From Schlesneria sp. DSM 10557 (lineage in GTDB: Bacteria; Planctomycetota; Planctomycetia; Planctomycetales; Planctomycetaceae): DNA of 64,000 bases. Of this stretch, positions 18,913-27,837 are shown in pieces. Below the pieces are notes generated by a model that saw nothing but the letters and a program-made list of their open reading frames with translations, was not told where the DNA came from and did no database searches. Made by a program: the position numbers and the translations under genes. The stretch covers positions 6,657,001 to 6,721,000 of the forward strand of contig NZ_CP124747.1 of assembly GCF_041860085.1 (NCBI RefSeq), read 5' to 3'. Each line of letters starts with the position of its first letter. Positions within the stretch are counted from its first letter, which is position 1.

Positions 18913-19971
18913 ATGAGTTCCAATAACGCTTCACCTCTACGGGTCGGGATCGTGGGAGCGGGTGACAACACCCGTCGCAGGCATATTCCGGGTTTGAAGG
19001 CCATTCCCGGCGTCCAGATCACAGGCGTCGTCAACAGCTCTGCGGAATCGTCAGCGCGAGTGGCCAGTGAGTTCCAGATTCCCAATGTCTACCCCGACTG
19101 GAAGGGATTAGTGAACGATCCCGCCATCGATGCGGTTGTGATCGGGACATGGCCCAACCTGCATTGTGAGGTCACCTGCGCAGCGCTGAAGGCTGGCAAG
19201 CATGTCCTTTGTGAAGCGCGGATGGCTCGCAATCTGGCGGAAGCCCGGCAAATGAAAGCCACAGCCGATGCCCATCCCGATCGCGTTGCCATGCTGGTCC
19301 CCAGTCCCATGGGATTGGTCGTTGACCGCGAGGTTCAACAGTTGCTGCACGACGGCTACATTGGCGACCTTCGAGAAGTCATGGTCTTCGGGGCCGACGA
19401 CCAGTTCTACGACTACTCACAGTTTCTGCATTGGCGACAGGACCGAGACATCAGCGGGGTGAATGTGCTGACATTGGGGATTCTTCAGGAAACGCTGTTG
19501 CGCTGGGTTCCGCAAGCGACTCGCGTCTTCGCGCAAAGTCAAACCTTTGAGCCTGTCCGCCCGAACCCTGTCGGGCCCGGAAACCGCCAGGTGACGGTTC
19601 CCGATAGCGTCCAGATTCTGACGCAACTTCCCAATCGAGCTCGCGGCCTCTATCACTTCAGCGGCGTCGATGTTCACGGGATGGGAAAACAGATTCATCT
19701 CTATGGAACTGCCGGGACGATCAAGGTCGTTTTCGGTGAAAAGGAAACTCTCTACGCGGGTCGCGTCGGACAAGAGGGACTGCGTGAAATTACGATCCCC
19801 GCCGAACGGCTGGGAGAATGGCGCGTCGAAGCGGAATTCATCGGAGCGATTCGGGGTAGCGAAGCCGTTCAACGGACGACCTTCGCCGATGGTCTGAAGT
19901 ACATGGAATTTTCAGAAGCGGTGGACCGCAGCGCGACGACTTCGACTCCCGTCGATCTACCGTTGGAGTGA
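18913..19971 (+). CDS. Gfo/Idh/MocA family oxidoreductase
   Basis: A 352-residue NAD(P)-dependent oxidoreductase without a signal peptide, of standard family length. The Rossmann glycine motif is VGIVGAGDNTRRRHIPGL. The dinucleotide-domain end reads KHVLCEARMARNLAEARQM, where the canonical EKP is EAR, a departure from the lysine normally used in catalysis. The C-terminal domain covers residues ~130-350. It probably acts on a sugar or cyclitol, but the substrate cannot be read from the sequence, and loss of the EKP lysine may mean altered chemistry. It lies between the TAXI gene and the amidohydrolase on the same strand, with gaps of over 100 bases. Confidence 0.85.
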   Translation: MSSNNASPLRVGIVGAGDNTRRRHIPGLKAIPGVQITGVVNSSAESSARVASEFQIPNVYPDWKGLVNDPAIDAVVIGTWPNLHCEVTCAALKAGKHVLCEARMARNLAEARQMKATADAHPDRVAMLVPSPMGLVVDREVQQLLHDGYIGDLREVMVFGADDQFYDYSQFLHWRQDRDISGVNVLTLGILQETLLRWVPQATRVFAQSQTFEPVRPNPVGPGNRQVTVPDSVQILTQLPNRARGLYHFSGVDVHGMGKQIHLYGTAGTIKVVFGEKETLYAGRVGQEGLREITIPAERLGEWRVEAEFIGAIRGSEAVQRTTFADGLKYMEFSEAVDRSATTSTPVDLPLE

Positions 19972-20223
19972 CGGCTGCGTGCCGTGACCGTTGCGTGCCC
20001 CATAGCGACATCTGGTCGAGCAGGTTTCGTTGCGACCGCTGCGCGGGGTTCCTGCTGCGCGGGCAGAGGTGTTCTTCCCTGGCCTGTCCACAGCCTGCTG
20101 TTGCGTTCAGGGATTTGTCGCGGGGGTATCATTGCGGGCTGCCTGCGTGACAAATGGAACTCCGTTTGTTTTCATGATGAACCTCGCGGATCCATTTCTA
20201 CATCCCTGGCATCGGAGAACATC

Positions 20224-21207
20224 GTGTACGAACCGCAATCTCGAAGAGACTTTCTGGCGGCTTCCGTTGCTGCGACCGCGGCGATAGGTTCATTCTCGAC
20301 TGCTCTTCAGAATCTTTCTTCCGCTCAGGATAAGTCCATGCCCGATCAGCTTCCCGTCATCGATACTCATCAGCACCTGTGGGATCTCAGCAAGTTCACG
20401 CTGCCGTGGCATCAGGGAGGAGAGACGGGGCCCATCGAGCGCAGTTTTCTGATGTCGGATTATCTGGAAGCAACCAAAGGGCTGAATGTCGTCAAGACCG
20501 TCTACATGGAGGTGGATGTCAAAGTCGACCAGCAGGACGCCGAGGCGGACTATGTCACGCACCTGTGTCAGCAGAACGACAATCCCATGGCGGCGGCCGT
20601 GATCTCGGGACGACCGGGAAGTCCCGGCTTTGAAAAGTACGTGTCCCGCTTTGCGGATAACAAGTACATCAAAGGGATTCGCCAGGTGCTGCACGGTGAT
20701 TCGACACCTCCGGGATACTGCCTGACGCCCGAATTCGTCAAAAGTATTCAGTTACTGGGCGACATGGGCAAAAGCTTTGACCTGTGTGTTCGCGCGGGCG
20801 AGGTCGTCGACGCGGCAAAGCTTGTTCGTCAATGTCCGAAGACCCGTTTCATCCTCGATCATTGCGGCAACATGAGCGTTACGTCGACCGACGCGGCTCT
20901 ACGAGCGAAATGGGAACGCGGGATGAAGGAACTGGCTCAGCTGCCGAACGTGATCTGCAAGGTTTCCGGGATTATCGTGACGGCCAATAAGGACTGGAAA
21001 CCCGATGATCTGGCGCAGAACGTCAATGACACGCTCGACGCCTTTGGCGAAGATCGGGTGATTTTTGCAGGTGACTGGCCGGTCTGCACCTTGCGAGCCT
21101 CATTCGCTCAGTGGCTTAATGCTCTCAAGCAGATCGTTAAAGACCGACCTCTTGTCTTCCAGAAGAAGCTGTTCCACGATAACGCGGCCAAATTCTACGG
21201 AATCTGA
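20224..21207 (+). CDS. Tat-exported amidohydrolase family protein
   Basis: A 327-residue TIM-barrel amidohydrolase of the COG3618 type (lactonase-like). The metal-site start is PVIDTHQHLWDLSKFTLPW, with RFILDHCGNM mid-protein and DRVIFAGDWPVC near the end. The N-terminus is a twin-arginine signal (SRRDFLAASVAATAAIG). I choose the GTG at 20224 because GGAG lies six bases upstream. An open frame continues back to 19984 but is not protein-like there. The closest named relatives hydrolyse sugar lactones or 2-pyrone dicarboxylates. Periplasmic location is predicted. The gene is convergent with the aminotransferase gene that follows. Confidence 0.88.
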   Translation: MYEPQSRRDFLAASVAATAAIGSFSTALQNLSSAQDKSMPDQLPVIDTHQHLWDLSKFTLPWHQGGETGPIERSFLMSDYLEATKGLNVVKTVYMEVDVKVDQQDAEADYVTHLCQQNDNPMAAAVISGRPGSPGFEKYVSRFADNKYIKGIRQVLHGDSTPPGYCLTPEFVKSIQLLGDMGKSFDLCVRAGEVVDAAKLVRQCPKTRFILDHCGNMSVTSTDAALRAKWERGMKELAQLPNVICKVSGIIVTANKDWKPDDLAQNVNDTLDAFGEDRVIFAGDWPVCTLRASFAQWLNALKQIVKDRPLVFQKKLFHDNAAKFYGI

Positions 21208-21304
21208 CGGCAGCAGACAGATTCACGGCTTTTCCGCTTCGAATCTGTTGTGCGAGTCCGCCCTCTCTCCGTTCGCTGGTGATACGGAGTGCGTGAGTTG
21301 TCGA

Positions 21305-21345
21305 TGAGGTCGATTCGGGAACAGAAATTTCCTGAATCGACCTCA
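21305..21345. terminator. Strong bidirectional hairpin
   Basis: A 16-bp stem with one G-U pair (arms 21305-21320 and 21330-21345, core GAGGTCGATTC / GAATCGACCTC) and a 9-base loop, in the gap between convergent genes. It is followed by ATTTCTAT on the plus strand. Confidence 0.7.
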
Positions 21346-21396
21346 ATTTCTATCAGTGTCTCAGCAATCGCAGTTCACCGCCTGGCTGAGGCAAAC

Positions 21397-22758
21397 TCAG
21401 ATCAGGCCATCCGCCTGAAGCATGCTCAGCATCCGATCGAATGCAGCGACGGTCTCCTCCAGATCGTCTTCCGTGTGGGCTGACGAAGTCATGCCGCTCC
21501 AGCCGAACCAGTCAACACCACACGTCAGCAGAGCCGATCGGAAGGCGAATTTCAGAGCGGCCGGTTGTTCCCGGTCGAGCTTCCGATAGTCTCCGTCGCA
21601 TGGAATGAAGTCTGCGCTGACCGGATTGTGGCCTGTGTACCCTGGCAGGATGTGGCACATCGAAAACTCGCCGTAAGCAATCCAGGGGACTGATTTTCGG
21701 ACGAACAGTGCATTGAGTTGTTGACGGAGTTTCCCGGCCAGTCTGTTTGCCTGTTGACACGCAACGCCGTCGGCGAGGAGATCAAGAGCCGCGCAACCGG
21801 CGGCAGCGGACAGAGGGTTTCCGTTGAACGTGCCGGGGTGCTTCATCTTTTTGCCATACTGGTTGCCGAACTCAATCGCCTCCAGCAAGTCGCGTCGTCC
21901 AGCGAGCGCTCCACCGGGCAGGCCACCGGCCAGAATTTTGGCCATCGTTGTCATATCGGGCGTAATCCCGTAGTGGCCTTGGGCTCCACCCGGATGCACA
22001 CGGAATCCCGAGATGACTTCGTCGAAAATCAGCAAGACGTCGTACCTCGTGCACAGCTCGCGCAGTCCACGGAGATACTCGCCTTGCACGGGGACCAGAC
22101 CCCAGTGTCCCCCTGTCGGTTCCAGGATGCAGCAGGCCGGCCGGTGTTCCTGAAATGCCTGTTCGATCGCCTTCAGGTCGTTGGGGGGAGCAGCAACCAA
22201 GTCACTGACAACACCGGGACTCACGCCGGGCATTGACCAGTCATCAGGCGTGTAGGGTGCGTAAGCCGCCAGCACCAATTGGTCGTGCCAACCGTGAAAG
22301 TGGCCAATCAGTTTCACCACCTTGGTTCGATTCGTCACCAGTCGTGCGACTCGGACCGCCATGAGGGTTGCTTCAGTTCCACTGCTGGTGAAGCGGACCC
22401 GCTCGGCGGAGGGGACGAGTCGCTTCACACGTTCGCCCCACTCGATTTCGAGTTCGTGGTTGGCGGAGAAGTGTGTCCCGCGGGCCATTTGCTGCTGGAC
22501 GGCTTCGACGATTTCGCGGCGACCGTGGCCCAGCAACAGGGCTCCGTGCCCCACCCAATAGTCGATGATCGAGTGACCCTCGACGGAAGTCTTATGTGAC
22601 CCATGTGCTTCTTTCACGAACACAGGAAACGGTAACAGGTACCGGGCATCGTGGGTGATCCCGCTGGGGAATACCGTCTTGCCCCTCTCGTAGAGCGAGG
22701 CCGATTGAGGGAATTTATCTCGGTAAGCCGCTTCAACAGTCAGATGATTCGTCGCCAT
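21397..22758 (-). CDS. HemL-like class III aminotransferase
   Basis: A 453-residue PLP enzyme resembling glutamate-1-semialdehyde aminomutase: VFPSGITHDARYL, VRFTSSGTEATLMAVRVAR, LLIFDEVISGFR, and the PLP lysine in MAKILAGGLPGGALAGR. True HemL proteins have KVIGGGLPVGA there, and the substrate-gating residues differ, so this is more likely a paralogue using another amino donor than the haem-pathway enzyme. GAGG lies a few bases before the ATG. It follows the SDR gene on the same strand after 131 bases. The exact substrate is unknown. Confidence 0.85.
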   Translation of the reverse strand: MATNHLTVEAAYRDKFPQSASLYERGKTVFPSGITHDARYLLPFPVFVKEAHGSHKTSVEGHSIIDYWVGHGALLLGHGRREIVEAVQQQMARGTHFSANHELEIEWGERVKRLVPSAERVRFTSSGTEATLMAVRVARLVTNRTKVVKLIGHFHGWHDQLVLAAYAPYTPDDWSMPGVSPGVVSDLVAAPPNDLKAIEQAFQEHRPACCILEPTGGHWGLVPVQGEYLRGLRELCTRYDVLLIFDEVISGFRVHPGGAQGHYGITPDMTTMAKILAGGLPGGALAGRRDLLEAIEFGNQYGKKMKHPGTFNGNPLSAAAGCAALDLLADGVACQQANRLAGKLRQQLNALFVRKSVPWIAYGEFSMCHILPGYTGHNPVSADFIPCDGDYRKLDREQPAALKFAFRSALLTCGVDWFGWSGMTSSAHTEDDLEETVAAFDRMLSMLQADGLI

Positions 22759-22889
22759 GTCACCTCAACCTTGTCTGTATATGATCTGTGCGAACTTGTC
22801 CGTGATTGACGCCTGCAGGCTGTCCGGAGAAAGCGATCGAACGTCCGTCAACTGTTGTTCGTGTTCGCCGGAAAGACTGCCAGGTGCGA

Positions 22890-23654
22890 TCATGCTTCAC
22901 CCGTTGATGATCCCAGGAAGCGGCCACCGTCGACTCGGTATACCTCGCCGGTCACGAAGTCGGTCCCCTCCAGCAGGTACAGGACCAGACGATTCACGTC
23001 ATCGGCAGAGCCGATTTTTCCCAGCGTCGAAGTGTTCCGAATCTGTTCAAGCCGCTCTGCTGAGACGTGTGGAGGGGGCTCTACAGTCCCCGGTGCGATG
23101 GCATTCACTGTGATGGTCGGTGCGAGCTCGACAGCCAATGCTCTGGTCAGCGTGACCAGGCCTCCTTTGGCGATCAGGTAGGGAAGGAAGTCACGGTAGG
23201 GCCGGTCCACAGCCCAGTCGGTGAAGTGGATGATCTTCCCTTGCAGTCCGTCGACCGTCGGCTGTTGCTGCATTGCTCGAGCCGCGGAAAGGGCCGTGAA
23301 GTAGGGGGCCGAAAGATTCGAGGCGATGGCTTCTTCGTAGTCGCCGGGTTGTAAATTGGCGAAGGGGGTTCGCGTGTAGATGCTGGTCAGGTTGATCAGA
23401 ACGTCGAGCGAGCCAAACCGGGCGACGGTTTGCGCGACCAGCGCTTCGGCTTGCTCGCAGTGCCGAAGATCAGCGGAATAGGCCTCGGCCTGCACACCTG
23501 CTTGCCGACAATCCTCGACGACTTCCTGGATCACCGCCGTGCTGGAGTGATAGCTCAAGGCAATGTTGGCACCCCGTTCAGCGAGCAGGCGAGCCAGCGC
23601 GGCTCCGATGCGTCGCCCCCCGGTAATCAGAACGGTTTTACCTGCCAGCTTCAT
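22890..23654 (-). CDS. Pteridine-reductase-like SDR oxidoreductase
   Basis: A 254-residue short-chain dehydrogenase. The NADPH motif is ITGGRRIGAALARLL (residues 10-24), with two Arg that favour NADPH and resemble FolM/PTR1. The usual catalytic Ser is absent. Instead Asp146 (HFTDWAVD), Tyr159 and Lys163 (PYLIAK) occur with the 13-residue Asp-Tyr spacing of pteridine reductase PTR1. The C-terminus has VNAIAPGTVEPP and FVTGEVYRVDGG. It probably reduces a dihydropterin or dihydromonapterin. That assignment is an inference from active-site residues; a general sugar or keto-acyl reductase is the alternative. No Shine-Dalgarno site is evident. Confidence 0.87.
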   Translation of the reverse strand: MKLAGKTVLITGGRRIGAALARLLAERGANIALSYHSSTAVIQEVVEDCRQAGVQAEAYSADLRHCEQAEALVAQTVARFGSLDVLINLTSIYTRTPFANLQPGDYEEAIASNLSAPYFTALSAARAMQQQPTVDGLQGKIIHFTDWAVDRPYRDFLPYLIAKGGLVTLTRALAVELAPTITVNAIAPGTVEPPPHVSAERLEQIRNTSTLGKIGSADDVNRLVLYLLEGTDFVTGEVYRVDGGRFLGSSTGEA

Positions 23655-23873
23655 GGTTCATCAATCAAATGACTGACCAGGTTCGTATCTCGTTGTCGAG
23701 GAACTGAATCAGGTGAAAAGGGTTCACGGGCAGAAGCGGGACGAATACGTGAAACCTCGTCTGACAATCTCCGGCCCGTCGCCGCTCCCTGGAAGTTTTG
23801 TCTCGGAGTCGCTCTCTGCCGGTGCTCCGGACTGAACTGCGTCTCCAGGTCATGCCCCCAAATCGTTGTGCGA

Positions 23874-24842
23874 TTACTTCGTCACCTCAATGAACTGTTT
23901 GTAGGCTTCGGCGACTTTGCCTTCGGTTGCGTTACCGGCGTGGATGTAGGCACCGAACCGGAACCGCAGGGAAGGGGTGTCGGCGTCGAGAATGACGGGC
24001 TGGGATTTGGATTCGTCATTCTGGTAGGCCCCCTCGCCAAAGGGACTCATGGAAAACAGACCGTAATCTCGGACGTGGTATCGCGATGGACGAAAGTTGC
24101 CGGGATGGTCCATCAGGGCGACGCCGTAAGTTTTTGCATCGACCACGCCAGTATAGTCGACCCATTTGGCTGGCTGTCCCCAGCATTCTGCCGTCGTCTT
24201 CTTGCCGTCCGAGTTGGTGACGATTCCCCCTTCTTTTTCTCGCATCGATTGAGCAACGCGAAAACCGAAGAAACCTTCCTTCGTATCGTCGAAGCGGGCG
24301 AGTTTTCCGACAGGCGGGGCCAGTGTCGTGTCATACGTGATGAGCCGTTCCGGATAGATGGAAACGATTGTTTTTTCGATCAGTGCGGGCGTCCCGTCCA
24401 ATCCGATCCACTCATTTGTCATCTCGATCGTTCCGGGCTTTCCCGACTTCGACTTCACATCGGTCGTGACGATGCGACCTTTTTCCGCCCAGAAACGGAC
24501 GTGATTGACTTCGTCGACGGAGAGCCAGATCCCGCGGTGGTGAGGATGCTCTTTTTCGTTCGGGTCGTTAGGACGAGTGAGAATGGCACCACCGGGACCA
24601 CGTACAGGCCAGAAGTAAGGCTTGGGGAGTGCGGCGCCGTGATGAAAGACGGTGAACTCTTCCCCCTTGATTTTGACGGCCAATCCGTCGTCGGTCTGCT
24701 CGATGGTCACCGCTTCTTTTCCGCCGACAGAAGCGGCGTCGTTCTGCGCTTTCGCGCGATCCTCGGCCTGTGCTACCGACCACGGTCCCGTAATCGCAAG
24801 CAGACACCAGACGAAAAGACGACTCTTACAGAACTGATGCAT
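23874..24842 (-). CDS. PmoA-family secreted protein (DUF6807-like)
   Basis: A 322-residue exported protein of the planctomycete PmoA family, named for a misleading link to methane oxygenase. The signal peptide is KSRLFVWCLLAITGPWSVAQA. Landmarks are KPYFWPVRGPGGAILTR, EHPHHRGIWLSVDEVN and a C-terminal half rich in beta strands. The conserved His-His-Arg and Trp/Glu residues hint at a carbohydrate-active or lyase-like site, but no reaction is established. An upstream ATG at 24875 exists. The ATG at 24842 has GGAG seven bases before it and places the signal peptide at the N-terminus. It is a lone gene. Confidence 0.85.
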   Translation of the reverse strand: MHQFCKSRLFVWCLLAITGPWSVAQAEDRAKAQNDAASVGGKEAVTIEQTDDGLAVKIKGEEFTVFHHGAALPKPYFWPVRGPGGAILTRPNDPNEKEHPHHRGIWLSVDEVNHVRFWAEKGRIVTTDVKSKSGKPGTIEMTNEWIGLDGTPALIEKTIVSIYPERLITYDTTLAPPVGKLARFDDTKEGFFGFRVAQSMREKEGGIVTNSDGKKTTAECWGQPAKWVDYTGVVDAKTYGVALMDHPGNFRPSRYHVRDYGLFSMSPFGEGAYQNDESKSQPVILDADTPSLRFRFGAYIHAGNATEGKVAEAYKQFIEVTK

Positions 24843-25186
24843 TGAGACGCTCCACCGTGATACGTGAACTGTCATTTCGAAGCAGGTCGAATCGGTGCAG
24901 CACTATAACCGCATCGATTTGTCTCCGTCGACCCATCCGATGTGAGCACCAGAAAGAGGACTGGCGGTGAGCGACTGCCCGCATCCATGCCGTCGAGTCT
25001 GCAATTCAGGCTTTCGCGAACGGCTTGCGCGGAAGCGGTCGATCAGGGGCTTACTCAAGCAATAGCCGACAACTTGCCAGGGGATTGCCGGCCGGATTCC
25101 CGATGGCCGAAACTCAGAATTGGAGTCATTCAGCAGCAGCACGGTTTACGTTTGCTGCTGTGCCCGGTTAGACCGATGTCGTCCTA
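24843..25186. other. Intergenic region, no gene seen
   Basis: 344 bases between two minus-strand genes. It should hold the terminator of the ExeA-like gene and the promoter of the PmoA-family gene. Open frames are short, Arg/Ser-rich and not protein-like. I see no strong hairpin. Confidence 0.45.
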
Positions 25187-27475
25187 TCAGTGTGTTTGCT
25201 GCTGCTTCCGTCGCAGCATGCTGAAGAGGTAACGGAACGGCCGCTTTGTCTCAGTCTGTTCGACAGGATCGGTTTCCACGACTTCCCAACCCGCTGCGCT
25301 TTCAATAGTCGAAGTCAGTTCGGCAGCAGACGGAGCGTTCGCGGGTGGGACGGCAGGAATGTCTCGCTGGAGCGAACGGAGAATCTCCTCTTCATCCTGT
25401 CGTGAGGGAGGTGACCACCAATCGGTTTTCGCGGCTTCCTCATAGAGGTCATGGGTCCGCTCTGCCTCTTCGACAAGATTCGGATCATGTTCAACGTACT
25501 GAGGACGCTGGGGCTGTTCCTTGGACTGATTCCAGTCGAAGACATCTTCGGCGACGATTTCTTCGGTCAGTTGCGGCTCGTCGAGTTGAATCGGAGGTGC
25601 CGTCAGGGATTCAAACGAGGAACTCGAATGCGATTCCGCGACTTCCTGATTTGTGAGTTCAATCAGCTCATGAACCGCGCCCAGAATCTGTTCAAGCTCG
25701 TGCGAATCCAGATTGTGTGATGCTGGTCCCACCGATTCGAGCACCTGCTCCACGATCAGCTCGTGGGCATTCGCGGGAGCGATGACCTGAGCCGGCGCCA
25801 TCGGAGTTTCGCTCTCAACAGGTTTGATGTCGCGCTGCGCAGCCAGACTTGATGCGGTCTGCGGCTGAGCGTGAACCTCCGCGGGCTTTGCCGTGTCGAC
25901 GTAAGGCGCGAACGCGGGAACAAATCCCGCGTCGATTGCAGCGTACCGGTCAAAAATGACTTCTTCTTCGAAGACTTCGGAAGGTTTCGAAATGTACTGA
26001 GGATTTGCTGGCGAATGAGAACTCACCCGACGTTCCTCGGACCGCTGTCTGTCGACACGCGGTGTTACCGGGGCTGGAGCGGAAGGCGTTACGTCCGATT
26101 CGGTTTCGGACTCTTCGAGTTCACCTGAGAGCGTCTCATCATCGTCACCATCGCTGGTGACTGACTGTGGGGCGTGGTCAACTCGACGAGAACGCGCACT
26201 GAACGTGTACTGCGGTGTGGAAACTTCCTCGTCGGACGATTCCTGCTCTGTGCTAGACGACTCTGAGGCAGACGACAAGGTAAATTCCTGCGCATCTTCT
26301 TCATTCGTTTCGGATGTTGAGGGCGAGGATTCGCTTTCCGCGACACGGAACAGATCAATGACATGTTTCCAGTCATCGCTCTGCGCTTCGATGGCGACAG
26401 GTTCGACCCAACTGGCGGTTTCCCACGAATGGAGATTATTGTGGTTCACCGGTTCATCCGTTTCTGTTTTGAAGGAAGAATCTTTCCAGGCAGGCAACTC
26501 GGTGCCCACCTCGAGGGACGATGATTCGTAGGCATACGCAGAGGGATGGGAACTATTCCGTTCAATCGCGTTGCCGATGGAGTCGTCTTCGACCGACTCG
26601 ACAGTCTGACCGAACGTTGGTTGCTCGTACGACCTCGTCGGGGTGGATGGCTCGTTCCACTGCAGAGGAAGCTGTCGCAGGTCGTTGAGGGCTTCGCGAA
26701 CGAGTTCTTCACCGGCGGGACGCTGTTCGGCAACAAAGGCGAGCAGCAGGGTATGGTCTGCCAGTTGATTCATGCATCGGGGAACCCCATCGCTGGCCTG
26801 CACGATGACATCCAGCGCCTGCGGGGTGAAAATTTCGTGGGTACGTCCACCTGCCCAGGTGAGACGGTAATCGATGTAGTCGAGAGACCCGGCGCGGTCG
26901 AATGTGGGCAGGCTGACATGCGCACGGATACGCTGGTTGAACGCTTCGAGGCTGGGAAGGGCGAGCTTATCTTCCAGATTGAGCTGCCCCACCAGGACCA
27001 GCCGGACCAGCGGTTTTCCCGCTTCGGCGAAGTCGGCAAGGATACGCAATTCCTCGATCAGGTTTTTGGACAATTGGTGAGCTTCATCGCAAATCAGGAC
27101 CAGCGCTTCTCGCTGAGGCTGTAATTTACGGATTGCGGGCCAAAGCGCAAGGCGAAGCTCTTGTTCCGACGAGTGCTGATACGAATGATTGAGCTCGCAA
27201 AGCAATGTCTGCAGGAGGGCGCGACGTGTAAGAAAACTGGCATGGCGAAGGAAGATGGTTTCAAAACGAGGATTCAGTTCCATTCTCAGGCGTTCGCACA
27301 ACAGCGTCTTTCCCACGCCAGCCGGCGCCGTCACCACAGAAATCCCTTGGCCTTGTTCAATGCAGACAAGCACCTCATCCAGTGCGGCTTGAATCGGTGC
27401 GGCAGCGAGAAAGCATGTGGCATCAGGAGTTGCGCCAAACGGGCGACGCTTCAAATCAAAACTGGCTTCGTACAT
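25187..27475 (-). CDS. ExeA-like AAA ATPase with long acidic tail
   Basis: A 762-residue protein. Residues 1-270 are an ExeA/GspA-type AAA domain: YEASFDLKRRPFGATPD at the start, Walker A APAGVGKT at 50-57, Walker B LVLICDEAHQL, and arginine-rich helical lid. Residues ~270-720 are Glu/Ser/Pro-rich, highly acidic and probably disordered. The last ~20 residues are basic and amphipathic (RPFRYLFSMLRRKQQQ). ExeA partners with ExeB to place a secretin, and normally ends in a membrane anchor plus peptidoglycan-binding domain, absent here. The start at 27475 is the family's usual MYEASF-like beginning. No secretion genes are adjacent. Confidence 0.85.
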   Translation of the reverse strand: MYEASFDLKRRPFGATPDATCFLAAAPIQAALDEVLVCIEQGQGISVVTAPAGVGKTLLCERLRMELNPRFETIFLRHASFLTRRALLQTLLCELNHSYQHSSEQELRLALWPAIRKLQPQREALVLICDEAHQLSKNLIEELRILADFAEAGKPLVRLVLVGQLNLEDKLALPSLEAFNQRIRAHVSLPTFDRAGSLDYIDYRLTWAGGRTHEIFTPQALDVIVQASDGVPRCMNQLADHTLLLAFVAEQRPAGEELVREALNDLRQLPLQWNEPSTPTRSYEQPTFGQTVESVEDDSIGNAIERNSSHPSAYAYESSSLEVGTELPAWKDSSFKTETDEPVNHNNLHSWETASWVEPVAIEAQSDDWKHVIDLFRVAESESSPSTSETNEEDAQEFTLSSASESSSTEQESSDEEVSTPQYTFSARSRRVDHAPQSVTSDGDDDETLSGELEESETESDVTPSAPAPVTPRVDRQRSEERRVSSHSPANPQYISKPSEVFEEEVIFDRYAAIDAGFVPAFAPYVDTAKPAEVHAQPQTASSLAAQRDIKPVESETPMAPAQVIAPANAHELIVEQVLESVGPASHNLDSHELEQILGAVHELIELTNQEVAESHSSSSFESLTAPPIQLDEPQLTEEIVAEDVFDWNQSKEQPQRPQYVEHDPNLVEEAERTHDLYEEAAKTDWWSPPSRQDEEEILRSLQRDIPAVPPANAPSAAELTSTIESAAGWEVVETDPVEQTETKRPFRYLFSMLRRKQQQTH

Positions 27476-27837
27476 TGGGCAACTTCCGTGTTGCCGCCGC
27501 AAACGGCGGTGTCGTGGGAAACTTATGCGTCCTGACGACAGTGAAAATCCTTTAGTCTCTCATCGAACTTTCTACGCCCCTACCTTGAATACAACCGCTA
27601 CGGAAGTCACAGACTTCACAAAACAACCGTCTTGCCCAGACCGTTGCGGCGTAAATTCGGCCGAGTTTTACGACGAATCCATTTTCGTGTGTAGTTCTTT
27701 TGCGAGTGATTCCCAAAAACGTTAAAGTGTCCGCAGCACGCGACCGCGGGTCGCGGACACTTCCAGTCTGACATTGGCACTCGGAATGCACTCTCTGCTT
27801 CCAGTGGGACGAAGACTGGCGATCTCAGGAAAAGTTT
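27476..27837. other. Divergent promoter region with a large hairpin
   Basis: 362 bases between the divergent ExeA-like and phoH genes. A 9-bp perfect stem (arms 27725-27733 and 27754-27762, AAGTGTCCG/CGGACACTT) encloses a second 5-bp stem (CGACC/GGTCG). It lies 75 bases upstream of the phoH start and has no T-run, so it could be an operator or leader structure. Open frames here are shadows. Confidence 0.45.

Noticed and set aside
22319-22336. GGTTCGATTC resembling a tRNA T-arm
   Set aside because: Inside the aminotransferase coding sequence and without other tRNA arms.
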